Assembly (NCBI RefSeq): GCF_050003625.1
Contig: NC_134399.1
Coordinates: 221,892,975-221,956,974 of the forward strand
Direction of reading: 5' to 3'
DNA: 64,000 bases
DNA from: Haematobia irritans
Taxonomy: Eukaryota; Arthropoda; Insecta; Diptera; Muscidae
Part shown: positions 35,507-47,071 of the stretch, piece after piece
Position numbering within the stretch: position 1 is the stretch's first letter
How the letters are laid out: each line of letters begins with the position of its first letter
Notes under the pieces: generated by a model
Databases searched by the model: none
The model's input: only the letters and a program-made list of their open reading frames with translations
What the model was told of the DNA's origin: nothing
Position numbers and translations under genes: made by a program

Positions 35507-37092
35507 AATTTACACATTTATATTTATACTATATTCAATTTTTATAATGAAACTTCGAAATGTGGGTTATTAAAGATTTATAGTCATTAACAGTGTTTGA
35601 TATAAACGAAATTGACTGATTTTTGGATAAAATATTATTTTTTTATTGCAAAAATAACAATTTTGTAACAAAAAACTGTTTTTGGTACAAAACTTTAAAA
35701 TTTGAAAGGAATTCAAAAACTAACAAAAGAAGAACGTGGAGTCGAGTATAAACATACATAAATAATTTTATAATATAAACATACATTTATTTAGGCGTGG
35801 ACAGTTTTTTACTAGCATTTAACACCATCGCTCTAAAATGCCTTTTATTTTTCTTTAATAATTCATTTTAAAGAAAATAAACTTTTTAAATTGTTTTAGC
35901 TGCAAAACTCGAACTTAATGCCCGCTTTTATATTTGAAGGTGTCCGTCAACTCCTCTTGGACTACTTATTAATAAAGAGGAACTAAACTTTGTTTTTATA
36001 CATTTTACTGTGTAATTTTTCACTATTTCCTCCTTATTTCATTTTACTGTCCCAACTCTAAAAAGAGTATAGTGCCCTTTCGTTATTTTTATGAAGACCC
36101 CTGATTTCTTTTAACGAACCAAGAAAAAAATTGTGCCCATAATGCCAAAATGATAAACAAAACACATGTCCACACATACATATTCTCTTGGTTCCGAATG
36201 TCCATTCTCTTTATTCAAATTAAATAATATTTAGACTTAGGCATATCAAATTTTTGGCCTTATCATAAAACAGTTTTCCGAAACAACATACCAGCGGCTT
36301 CACAGAAATTGTTCTCTTTTGATTCTTTCGCTGTGTTATGTTGATATCTTTCGTCAACTCTCCCGGTTTCCATTTCTCTCTCTTACTCTCTCTGTCGCTT
36401 TGGATAAAATATCACAACATATGTATGTTTAGTCGAAATTTGTAAATTTATATATGTTGGCATTCACACATATGATTTTTATGAAACATTTATGCCCCAA
36501 ACATAATATATTCTAACATATTAACATAGATATCCCAAACATTTAGTGTTAGTTTAGGAACATTACATGTTTGCACTTAAATATATTGTGTTTTAAAATT
36601 GTGCCCGAAACACACTTTGTTTATATCGGAACATATGAAAAACATATTTTTCTAAGAGTGTATGCAAAATTTCAATTAAATCGGAGTAAAAGATTTGCCA
36701 CTGTGGTCATATGAGTGTAAATCGGGCGAACGATATATATGGGAGCTATATCTAAATCTGAACAGATTTCAGTAAAATTTGGCACACTTGACTATGGTAC
36801 TAATTGTTCTTCTTGTGCAAAAATTTAAGCAAATTAGGGTAAAACTCTGGCTTCTGGGGCCATATAAGTCCATATCGGGCGAAATATATATATGGGAGCT
36901 ATATCTAAATCTGAACCGATTTCTTCCAAAATCAATAGGGTTCTATTCTGAGCCAAAACACATACTTGTGCCAAAATTGAAGTCGATTGCACTAAAACTG
37001 TGACCTAGACTTTGATTACAAAAATGTGTTCACGGACTCACTCAGGAGCCCACCCTGAGCATTTTTGCCAAAGACACCATGTGTCTATCTCA

Positions 37093-37861
37093 CAGTGTTG
37101 CCAGGTAATTTTTGATTCTTCCCCCCAAATCTTCAGAAAAAAACCCTAAAATGGTCTAGACTTTTTTCAAAAACCCCCAAAATTTTTAAGAATGTAAATA
37201 GTACAAAAAGGGGTCCCAAATTTCGTGTAAAAATCGTGTAGCGATTCACTTTAAAAATTAAATTTAACACAAATAGAAACGAAATTTTAGACAAACTAAG
37301 TTTTCTTTTGAAGTAAAGAAAAAAAATTTGCTCTTCTAGAAAATACTCTATAACAAAAGGGAATTTCGTTTTTTCAAAATTTCGTCCCTGAGGAAAGTTT
37401 TTTTTTCTTGGGTGTAATAATACAATATGTCTATCTATTAAAACAGGCAGGCAAAAAAAAATTCAATGTATAAATGTTTTAAATCAAATTAATAAAAAAA
37501 GGTTTGTAATGTATAAATAATAGAAATAAACAAGGAAACAAAAATTAAAGTTAAAATGCTTTCAGCTGCTAAGTTAAAACATGATTTCTTAATTTGTTTT
37601 TAATTATGTCAAATATTAAAAATGCTCTTTCGACAGAAGCGTTTGAAAAATTTAACGAAGATAATGCTATTGCATATTTGCTTATATTTGGGGACTTGGG
37701 TGGACTTTTTTCTCAAAATTCATCCCAGAATTGTTCCGAATTTGGTTGAGAATTGCTCCACTTTAACATATAAGGTCTAAGATACTTGTTTACCCCCAAA
37801 TAAATGTTACCCCTAAAAATCCCCCTAAACGTGATAAAACCCCCCAAACCTGGCAACACTG
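37093..37861. mobile_element. hAT element, non-autonomous, 769 bp
   Basis: Ends CAGTGTTGCCAGGT / ACCTGGCAACACTG with 8-bp duplication CTATCTCA (37085-37092, 37862-37869). No transposase. Right part shared with 33390-33711. Confidence 0.9.
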
Positions 37862-37903
37862 CTATCTCATCTGCTTCTGGGTGTTGCAAACATATGCACT
37901 AAC

Positions 37904-38352
37904 CAGAGAATGAAGCCGACCCATTTTTGTCGGCGGCGGCGGACACTAAATTTTTGCCTCCGGCGGCGGCGGCTTGACGGCTGAGCCGATATAAATTTGT
38001 TCACTCGGCGGCGGACAATTATCCATTATAAAATCAATTTGAAGTTAATCGAATGGTAATGAGATTAGTTGTACAACCTATCTTACAAACAAATTTACTT
38101 TTCGTTCAAATTTTCTGAGCTAAATTTTTGCTAAATTATTATAGCAGATTAAATATGATTGGTTGTGTTCAAAATTTTGGAAAAAATACGACAATTTAAT
38201 AAACATTTTTCTGATTTACATCGATATTTTTGATTACTTGGCGGCTAAATTTGAGTCGAAATGAGTCGACATATTCGGCGGTGGCGTCGACTGGCAAAAA
38301 ATGGTCGGCGGCGACTGAAATCGGCGGCGCGACTCGGCGGCTTCATTCTCTG
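37904..38352. mobile_element. hAT MITE with CGG-rich ends, 449 bp
   Basis: Ends CAGAGAATGAAGCCG / CGGCTTCATTCTCTG with 8-bp duplication GCACTAAC (37896-37903, 38353-38360). Both terminal 100-150 bp are packed with GTCGGCGGCGGC-like repeats while the centre is AT-rich. Confidence 0.92.
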
Positions 38353-38395
38353 GCACTAACTTATAATACCCTGTTCCACAGTGTGGATCGGGTAT

Positions 38396-38566
38396 AAAAA
38401 TGGTGGCATGTCAAAAGCATTTTGATCGATTGCATTTAGAAAAAGTTATTCGTAATAGAATTCGTTCTTGTATATAAAAATATAAGAATGCCAAAAGCAA
38501 TGTGTACGGATTCCTTATTGAAAAGATGCCCGAAGAAACCTATTCTCGCATATTGCCTTTCAAATA
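38396..38566 (+). repeat. ~170-bp direct repeat, copy 1
   Basis: From AAAAATGGTGGCATGTCAAA to GCCTTTCAAATAATAC. Near-identical to 40155-40336 apart from a short insertion and a few substitutions. Confidence 0.8.
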
Positions 38567-39235
38567 ATACCCCAGTGTCTGTAAAATCACTTTATTCTAC
38601 TTGTTCACCAATATACCTCTTATGCGCTTTATAGACTATCAGTTATTCCGGACGGAATATCGGTGTTTGTTAAGCATCTTACAGTGTGTCGCATCGATAC
38701 GACTTGTCGGCGATGACTAAATAATCGGTTAATGTGTTATCGATCCCATAAACATGCAGCAGTATCGATTATGCCTTCGGACTTAACTTATAATGTGCAC
38801 AATATATGGGATATGTTCGACACGAGCACTGTCGTCCGGAATAACTGATAGTCTGTAAAGCGCATTACAATTTTAAGCGAAATAACTATGTTTTCAGCAC
38901 TTCATTATCGATTTTATTTAAATAAATTATAAGAAGCTAGTTGCACTTGGTTTTTCACAAAATATAAAATGGCTTTTGTAACAATAGTGATGGCAAAATA
39001 CTTTCTTGTAAATTTCATACTTTTTCATACGCTTCCCCCATCACAGTTGACGATTGTTGCAGTGTCACTTACGAGTCTGTGGTAGCGATGAGGATGAAAT
39101 GGAACTTTGGAATCCTGGCAGGGGTTCGATACGAGCACTGACGTCCGGATAAACTTAATCTCTAGGATATGTTCGCCACGAGCACTGTCGTCCGGATAAA
39201 CTTATAGTCTGGACGGCGCATTAGGAGGCTTTCCC
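38567..39235. mobile_element. Mutator-like fragment, copy 3, with Harbinger-like MITE
   Basis: Matches 34090-34500 and 32800-32875. The MITE at 38623-38864 (242 bp, TTA duplications 38620-38622 and 38865-38867) sits at the same site as in copy 2, so the host was copied after the MITE inserted. Extra MITE right ends lie at 39137-39230. Confidence 0.75.
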
Positions 39236-40154
39236 AATAATATTCGACATTTCGAACCCACGGTCGACAAGTACGAGCGGGAAGCGACCATCGGCCGTAA
39301 CAACAGCTTATATCATTATCATCGGCGGCGCTTGCGTTCTGGTGGCCAACAAAATCGACTCGAGACGAATCGTTCGTCTAGATTGAAACTAAATTAACTT
39401 TAGATATAATTTCTAGAAAATCCTGAATTTTGTCATGAACTCATTATTTATGATATACTATCGAACACCGAAACAATTGGGACTCTGGTTTTCGAGATAT
39501 CAATGTGTGATTTTTGACGAATCGTTCGTCTCGAGGCGAACGAAAATTCCACGAACAGTCAGTAAGATGTAAATTTCAGATGACCTCTTGGCAAGTAAAC
39601 CCCATCATATTTGGCTTTCGTACAAACGAAGCGACTCCTTAACTCTTTCCAGTCTATTTTTTTTCAAGCTTATTTTGCAATATATGTTTGTAACATCCGA
39701 TTCGATAATATCTGGCTATCACTTTTTGACTAATTTCTGTCGATTTTATTTTGTTTTTTTTTTTTACTTTTTTCCACTTTTTGCACGATGCAACAAAGCC
39801 AGTATCACGGTAACGAGTATTGGTACGATAAACAAAAAAATTATTCACATGCTGGAGGGCTCTACTGTCAGCCACTTGTGGTTTTTCAGTCATATATAAT
39901 GGTATCATTTCAGAATTCAATAGATCAAAATACTTTTGCAATATTTTTATGAAATCTTATGTTTATACACTTGAAACCCGCTTATTGGATATGCTTAATT
40001 GATACAAAATCGCGTATTTTATAGTAAAGTTATTCTAACAATCCTTTAATTCTTCTCAGTAGTGACGACACCTTTCCGATGAGATTAAGATATCGTATAC
40101 GAATGTTTTGGACGTGGTGGGTAACATATTGTATGAAATGCAGTCAATTTAAAA
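39236..40154. other. Unrecognised spacer
   Basis: Includes CGAATCGTTCGTCTAG and CGAATCGTTCGTCTCGAG about 140 bp apart. No supported gene. T-rich tract at about 39740-39770. Confidence 0.3.
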
Positions 40155-40336
40155 AAAATGGTGGCATGTCAAAAGCATTTTGATCGATTGCATTTAGAAA
40201 AAGTTATTCGTAATAGAATTCGTTGTTGTATATAAAAATAAGAAATATAAGAATGCCAAAAGCAATGTGTACGCATTCCTTATTGAAAAGATGCCCGAAG
40301 AAACCTATTCTCGCATATTGCCTTTCAAATAATACA
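40155..40336 (+). repeat. ~170-bp direct repeat, copy 2
   Basis: Second copy of 38396-38566, 1.76 kb downstream, same orientation. Confidence 0.8.
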
Positions 40337-42000
40337 ACACTGTTTTGAGAGGCAAAGCTCTCTCACAAACAAAACTCTCTGAGAGCTATATGAACTATCA
40401 CAACGGTAACTTTATCAAAATGTAAACATTCACTTTCGTTTTTGCAAAAACATACTTTAGCAGCAGGCAGTTAGCACAACACCCATACACCCATCAGTTT
40501 GGGAGGTGAGAAATCCAACACAATCCCTCATACAAATACAAAATCTGTAAATAAAACTTCCTTATTTTGCGGGAGGTTAATGTCGCTTTTCCCTGTGCTT
40601 TAAATGACAGTAGATAACGGGATTTTCAATGAGATGCACGCATAGAAAGTGTTAACGGACGCAAACCAGAGAAGGTTTGTTGCTGATTAGTGGTAGAGGA
40701 AATGGAAAAAAGCAGAAGAAATATTGGAAAAAAGCACCAAGATTTTTTCATGTTGAGAAATTAAAAAAAATCATAGTTTCTTTATCTCTCATGTGATGAA
40801 AACAAATCTTTTTGAAAACATCTAAAGAAAATAATAGCGTCTAAGGACTTTTGCAAGTCAAAAAGAATATGTTTGTGTGTGTGTGGTCAGTCTATCTTAG
40901 TTTGCGTGTATATGTGGCTGTGTTTATGTGATGTAAAAAATGATTAAATAAATTGACCTGGATTTCTTTCATAGTAGTCCTTCCTTGTTCCTTTCGCAGT
41001 ATTCGTGTGTGTGTGTATGTGTCTGAATGATTGTCATTGTGTTCTTGTTAAAAGGATGCAAATCTTATGTCTTAAAAGAAACAAAACAAGTTAGTATAAT
41101 ATATCTCTCTTCCACTCAAATACCCCCACATATAGACTCATTTAGCAATAATGAAAATAGGTAAATATATATATGTGTGTGAGTGTGTGTATATACCATA
41201 AAGGCATGGGAAATCTGCATTACATATTATGCTCCTTTTCGCCATTTGTGATGTGACGTTTGCGGTTATGGGGTTTACCGTGGGGTATGTACGTTTATGA
41301 TTAAGTATAGGTGGATTGGTTGCACTCACTGATGCACTCGGCTTGAAATCAAATTGTTCTATATGAGTTTGGAAGCCCCAAACTGTGTCAAAGTTCTAAT
41401 AACAGTCAATGTTCCACTTAGGGGACGTGCAAAATGAACAAAACATCTTTTTAGCTGTTTTTTGCTGATTTTACTTTTTCATTTCTCACTCTCCAGTTCT
41501 GGTTTGTGCAGTTTGTTTCTTCCGTTGTTTCATGCTTTTTGATGTGGTGTACCAGGGCCCCCAAACATTTATGGGCTTGTATTTTTTATTTACTTTTGAC
41601 ATAGTGCATTTGCACAAACACATCCATAAAATACGATGTTCTACCACTTGTGTGCATATTTTCATGTCATTTTTAAAACTTACACCATTTTCACTTGGAA
41701 ATCATTAAATCTAAAACTGTGAACGTGAAACATAACTATATACAGTAAAACCTCTCAGCGGTTTAGTTTTTATGTGCTAATTTAGGAAACTTATCACGAA
41801 AGTTGAGAGGTATCCGTTTCTCAGAGTGTTTGAGAGGTTTCACCAAAAGAAAATTGTTAGTAGTCACTACAGAAAGTTCTGCTAAAAAAGCTATTTCAAT
41901 CAGACTTTTTGCTATGAGTGTAAAGATACTACTCAAAGAATTTGTTATTTTTATTCATAGCAGCGAAACAAAATGAGCAGTTTTTTGTCTGCTAAAGGGC
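40337..42000. other. Mostly single-copy spacer with (GT)n tracts
   Basis: (GT)n-like tracts at about 40867, 41005 and 41172. A short unit with CAGTAAAACCTCTC and GAGAGGTTTCAC ends lies at 41742-41855. No coding signal. Confidence 0.35.
41742..41855. mobile_element. Small pogo/Tc1-like MITE
   Basis: CAGTAAAACCTCTCAGCGG to GTTTGAGAGGTTTCAC, related to the 1.2-kb element at 44830-46047. Confidence 0.5.
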
Positions 42001-42007
42001 GGTAGCA

Positions 42008-42375
42008 GTGTTGCCAGTATTTTTCTGGCTCTTGTCCCCAAATTATGATGTTTTCGTCCCCAAAAATCCCCAATCTAAAATTAAATTCCTTACAAAAATC
42101 CCCAAACATTTTTGACAAGTTTTTTCGAAAAAAAAAATAAAGCAAAAGGCTCTGCTGTAGAAAATTAGTAATAATTTAAATTAATTATAATTTTGTGAAA
42201 TCAAGCAAGCTGCAATAAGACCAATATTTCGAACCACAGCACCAAGAGACTGGTGTTCGTCTTCCAAGTGCTAGAGATATAAAAATGGCAGTTAGGTCAC
42301 CTTGTATGAACGAAAATGCACTTCTAAATATCCAAAATTTGTAGAATAATACCAGAAATGGTAGATTTTGAGAGA
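42008..42375. mobile_element. hAT left-end fragment (CAGTGTTGCCAG)
   Basis: CAGTGTTGCCAGTATTTTTC, then CCCCAAAAATCCCCAATC repeats like those in 37093-37861. Related CCCC-rich DNA resumes at 44480-44590, so the element may have been split by later insertions. No right end or TSD found. Confidence 0.5.
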
Positions 42376-42548
42376 ATTTTCTACATAGAAATAAAATTTT
42401 GACAAAATTTTTCGATATAATAAACTTTTGAAAAAAAAAATTATATAATAATAAACTTTTGATAAAATTTTAAAAATAAATAAAATTTGGACAACATTTT
42501 CTATAGAAATAAAATTTCATAACATTTTCTATAGAAATAAAATTTTCC
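42376..42548 (-). repeat. Minisatellite A, short block
   Basis: A few units of TTTCTATAGAAATAAAATTT beside the flank motif AATGGTAGATTTTGAGAG. Confidence 0.75.
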
Positions 42549-44425
42549 ATTCGTTTTGTTTTGTTATTGTTGGTTTTGTTCTTTAAGCATTGTTGTTGTT
42601 TTTTTATTTCAGCTTAAAACCATACACCCAGAAAAAAGTGACCCCTTCTTTAAGTTAAAATGAACTCATTGTGAAGAAAGTTGAACTTCGTATAGCGCCA
42701 AAGACATTTTTATTTGTTTGAACGATGTGATTTTCGTAGAAATTAGGTATAATGCATTCCATATATAAGTTAACATTTTCCTATATTTATGTGCCACTAT
42801 ACTACAGAATGAAAAAATTTAACTGATTTGAATTCATATATGGAATGTTTTTATTGAAATTTTTTCATTCACATGGACAAATCTTACACATTTGTGGTAA
42901 AACTTTTACTTCATAATTAGAACTGCTTACCTTCGTTTTTAAATACAATTTTATTTATTTATATAAGCAATTTTATATTCAATAAAAGACATGTTTTATT
43001 AATATATTGAATATATTTATTAAGAATCAACGGCATCGAATCTCCTTGAAATATTAGTTTATTATTCCGCTGTTTCCAATTTCCATGTGATATTATCAAC
43101 TGTAAAACGCACTTTTTCTTCTTCTTGTACTTTTCATTTTTAATAAGTTGCTGCCTAACGATTTTGTCCTCCTTTTACAATTTCAATACCTACAAATATA
43201 AAAAATCATAAACCATTTTTGTTACAAAAGGTTAGCGTCACTGAATATTACCTGATAATTGAAGATTCCAAAATGAAGACAAATGAAAGGGTTGTTATTC
43301 TGCTGGTGTTTTCTTTCTTTATATACCATCACGAACATTGATAGATTTATTTTCAAAAAAAGAAAATTTTTCTCACTAATTTAAAATAATAAATATTTTA
43401 TATATTTTATTTTTTATTTATTATATTATTTTACCATATTATTTTTTAACAATCTTTCCGTATACCACAACAACGCGATTCCAACTAAAAAAAAACAACC
43501 CACGCGCAAACATATCGATTACACCCACGCGCAAACACATCGATTGCGATGACAGGTATCGATTACAGGTAGACAATAGAAATATAGGAAAATTTCCTAC
43601 ATTCTAACAAGTGTGTTTCCTTAAGTTTTGAAAGGATTGCATACTTCTTAGTACGAATGAACTAAAATATTTTTCTATGCCAAGTGTTGTTCGTATGTAT
43701 GAAAAACTTTCTATTATAAAGGAAGTCGCAATTATCATTTTATAAGAAATTTTACTAATTTTGAGGAAACTTGGTTTTAGTTCGGTTTTTGTTAATTTTT
43801 ACGAATGCTTTGTTATCGGTGAATAAAATTTTCTTGTTCAGTAGTAAATTCTTATACCCAGCGAAGAAAATAGTATGAGTAAAATTCCATGCCTTATTCT
43901 AGTTAATGAACTATTCCTAACTGCTTACAGTTTAGGATTTTTTTACTGAAACGAGTAAATTTTATTATTTCTCACAAAAATTTACCTTAATGGAAATAAA
44001 ATGGATAAACTATATTGATGAAAAATTTTTCCTTTAGTTTCGAAGGCACTTTTTTCTGGGTGTACATTGACTAAACTACAAGTGTAGCTTAACCAACTGA
44101 GGAAAAGAATGTTTGTTACGAATTTATTTCGGCATAAGCCGGCTATCATACAAAACCTTTTTTCGGAAGGTTCAAGTGTGGTTCATTGTTGGGTTTAATG
44201 AACTGCCTGAATTTTTTCTGATAATTGGTTGATAGTTTTGCTGCAAGTAGAGGATGCTAATGAGGAATGTGGTAATTCCGAAACGTGCGTCCATCCAACC
44301 ATCTTGGAGTCTATAGGGCTTTGCCCAAATAAATTTGACAAACATTATTTTCCTCTGTTGGTTAAGGTACACTTGTAGTTTAGTCAATGTATGGTTTTAA
44401 GCTGAAATAAAAAACAACAACAAAT
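42549..44425. mobile_element. GTTGGTTAAGCTACACTTG element, third copy, split by a TA-target element
   Basis: Left arm 42549-42624 and right part 44063-44425 rejoin as CCA-TA-CATTG. The element's other arm, at about 44390, preserves the same uninterrupted sequence. Right part includes ends GGTTAAGGTACACTTGTAG. Confidence 0.7.
42625..44062. mobile_element. TA-target element with CACCCAGAAAAAAGTG ends, 1438 bp
   Basis: Perfect 16-bp inverted ends, TA at 42623-42624 and 44063-44064. No transposase ORF. A fragment homologous to 43795-43975 occurs at 33145-33310. Confidence 0.88.
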
Positions 44426-44829
44426 AAAATTTTGACAAAATTTACTATAGAAATAGAATTTTTTTAAAAAAGATTAACCCGAATTCTCGAAAAAACATCC
44501 CCACAAAAATCCCCAAATTTATGGAAATTCCCCACCAAATCCCCAATTCCCCAACTCAGAAATTTCGTCCCCACGAAACAACAGAAAAAATAACATTTTT
44601 TATAAATTTTCTTTGATTTGACAAAAAGTATAAGTTGCAATTAGAAAACTATTTAAGTTAAAAAAATTTTCTAAAGTAAACCATCATTTTCTTTCACAAA
44701 TTTTGTGGGTGTACATGTCCTCCGTTCAAAACTAAAATGATTCTTTGAGATATGCTTGAGGTGATCATATTCTTTCTCTGGGTGTACATAAATTACATCG
44801 AAGAAATGCTTTTTTATATTGAAACCAAT

Positions 44830-46047
44830 AGTGAAACCTCCCAAACTTGGACACTCTGAAACCCGAAGAAGGTGGACAATTGGCTTGGGACATTTGTTCT
44901 GTTAACACATAAACTCTCATAACAATGTGACCGCGGGTGTCCACTTCTGGTAGGTTTAAGCATTTAATGATTTGGAATCACCCGAAAACGGGTCTGAATA
45001 TATATGAAAAAATTCATTTTGAATCAATAAAGTAAATCCAGAGGCAATATGTTTCATCTGTATATATATTATCCAAAGCTTTTACGTTTTTTTTAACAAA
45101 ATGTACTACCACATTTGTTTATAATTTATAATATAACCATCCGATAGGCGGTAAAGAAATTTTAATTAAAAGAAAGTTCCAAATGTTGTTGTAAAAATGT
45201 TTTTCTTTAAATCTAGGACACGAATCTTTGAAATGAACTTCCCTCGTCAATGTCATATGTCTACACTGAAAAAAATATTTACGTGATATTAAAGATTTCG
45301 CAACCTAAGTTTTAGGATGCGAAATTTACAAAATATTAAGGACAAATTTCTTAAAAAAAATAATGAAATTTTAATTAAAATAAAGTTTATAATCTTTGCT
45401 TCGAAATTTTTTTTCATTAAATTTAGGATACCAATTTTGTAAATTTGCGTCCCTCCGTTAAAGTCGCATGTGTTTGAACTAAGGCTAATTTTACTTAAAG
45501 TAAAGAAACACATTTTTGATTTAAAGAAATTGTCCTTAAATTAACTGAAATATTGAAACTTTAGATTTAAGATAAAAACGCTTCAAATATAGGCTAAGAC
45601 TTATTTTGAGGATTTAGCGTCTTTGGTTTAAAGTTTTTTTGGAATTAAGAAAACGTTTTTTACTTTGAAGTATCCGTTATAATTTAGATTTTTAAACTGA
45701 CATTTGTTTGTACGGAGTACCTTTATTAATAAACCGCGAAAAGAGAATGAACATTTGATAAATGAGATCTGTATCCTAATTTTAATTTTATTGGTCCTAG
45801 ATTTAAAGCCAGATAGGTCGCTAAAAAATGTCTTTATTTTAAAGAAGCCACATCTTTGGCTCGGAATCAATGCCAAAATCCTTAAAGGAAGGTCAAAATC
45901 TTTAGATCCAAGTAAACTTTTTTGAGAGGTGTCCAGGTATGAGAAGTTAATTTTTATGTGTTAATATAGCAAACGTCCCCAGACAACTGTCCACATTTTG
46001 GAGGTGTCCGGTTTTCAGAGTGTCCAAGTTTTAGAGGTTTCACTGTA
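44830..46047. mobile_element. pogo/Tc1-like element with GTGAAACCTC ends, 1.2 kb
   Basis: Left GTGAAACCTCCCAAACTTGG, right rc CAGTGAAACCTCTAAAACTT, then ACACTCTG on both sides. TA adjoins both ends, but the left end lacks the first two bases. Interior non-coding; small ORFs have no recognisable domain. Confidence 0.65.
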
Positions 46048-47070
46048 TTCCATTCCATGTTTAATGGTAATTTTGGGAAAAAACTATGTCTTCATTATTA
46101 TTTGTACTTTACATTTGGTTTTCACCAGCGAAATAAGAACTTAGTACCGGCCTTTCAATGAATATCATACACTCATACAAAACAGACTGCAAACTATAGC
46201 ATACAGTCTGCTGTTATATTTTTATAATTCTTGGTCTAACGAACAACAATTCGTAAAATGTCACACACAAAAAAGTAAACTGTTCTAGCAAGAATGAACT
46301 ACCTTGTGGGAAAATTGAACAAAATCATATTCCACATTTTGAGATTTCCACAAAGCGTCCTTAAAATCAGGAAAACTACACCCAACGAAATTTGTTAGTT
46401 GGGACAGCAGAAAAGTCTGCTAAAGCAGCAGAAAGTCTGCTGAAAAAGGGACAGCAGTCACTGTTTGCTGAAATAGCACACATTTCCTGCTATTTTTTGA
46501 GCTCGATTACACTAAAACATGTTTTATTTTGGCTAAAATAAATGAACATGTCAACTTAGGAGTTATCCTAACATAATTAAAACAATATTTTATGAATGTC
46601 TATAGTATTTGACCAAAAATCTGAATATTTATCGAATTGAGACATAACAGCAAACAAAATGTTTGCTGATCGTATTTAGGAGCTTGTAAGTATATTACAG
46701 TGCAAAAACATACCAAAAACAACTTTTAGTTCTTAAATATGCTTTGGAGAAAAATTTATAACCTAAAAATTTTATAAGTTGTTGTTCATTAGGCCATGAA
46801 GTACAAAAATATAACAGCAGACATCGACTGCTGTTTTTAGCAGACTTTTTCCTATGAGTGTACAAATCACAAAAGTAACGAGAAAAATTATTGGCGCCAA
46901 ATCATGACAATTTTAACCATACAGTAGTTCATTCTTGGGAATTGTACGATTTTTTTTTGTATATTCCTGGCCTCCAATATTCTTAAACACTTCAAAATAT
47001 GAGCAGCATTTGTTTACTGTTACGTCTTAATTTGAGAAAATATAAGATTTTTTCAGCAAATTCTTTTTAT
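46048..47070. other. Repeat-like spacer
   Basis: GCAGAAAAGTCTGCTAAAGC-type motifs at 46400-46450 and an inverted counterpart at 46820-46860 suggest an undefined transposon. No gene. Confidence 0.35.
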
Positions 47071-47071
47071 A

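Larger units (their letters stand above)
34925..36660. mobile_element. TA-target element with CACYCTYARAAAAA ends and tRNA-like modules
   Basis: Left CACCCTCAAAAAAAAATCGC; right end rc CACTCTTAGAAAAATATG, with TA at 34923-34924 and 36661-36662. Contains many variants of ACATATGTTCCAAACATAT and two divergent tRNA-like sequences. No transposase ORF. Confidence 0.75.
34670..38398 (+). mobile_element. Old 153-bp-repeat element carrying three nested insertions
   Basis: Host pieces 34670-34924, 36661-37092, 37870-37903 and 38361-38398 join at exact target duplications. Units with AATCTGAACCGATTTCA lie at 34711 and 34864, and again at 36755 and 36908, each pair 153 bp apart. The right end is CTTATAATACCCTGTTCCAC then GGGTATAAAAA. 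Confidence 0.75.
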
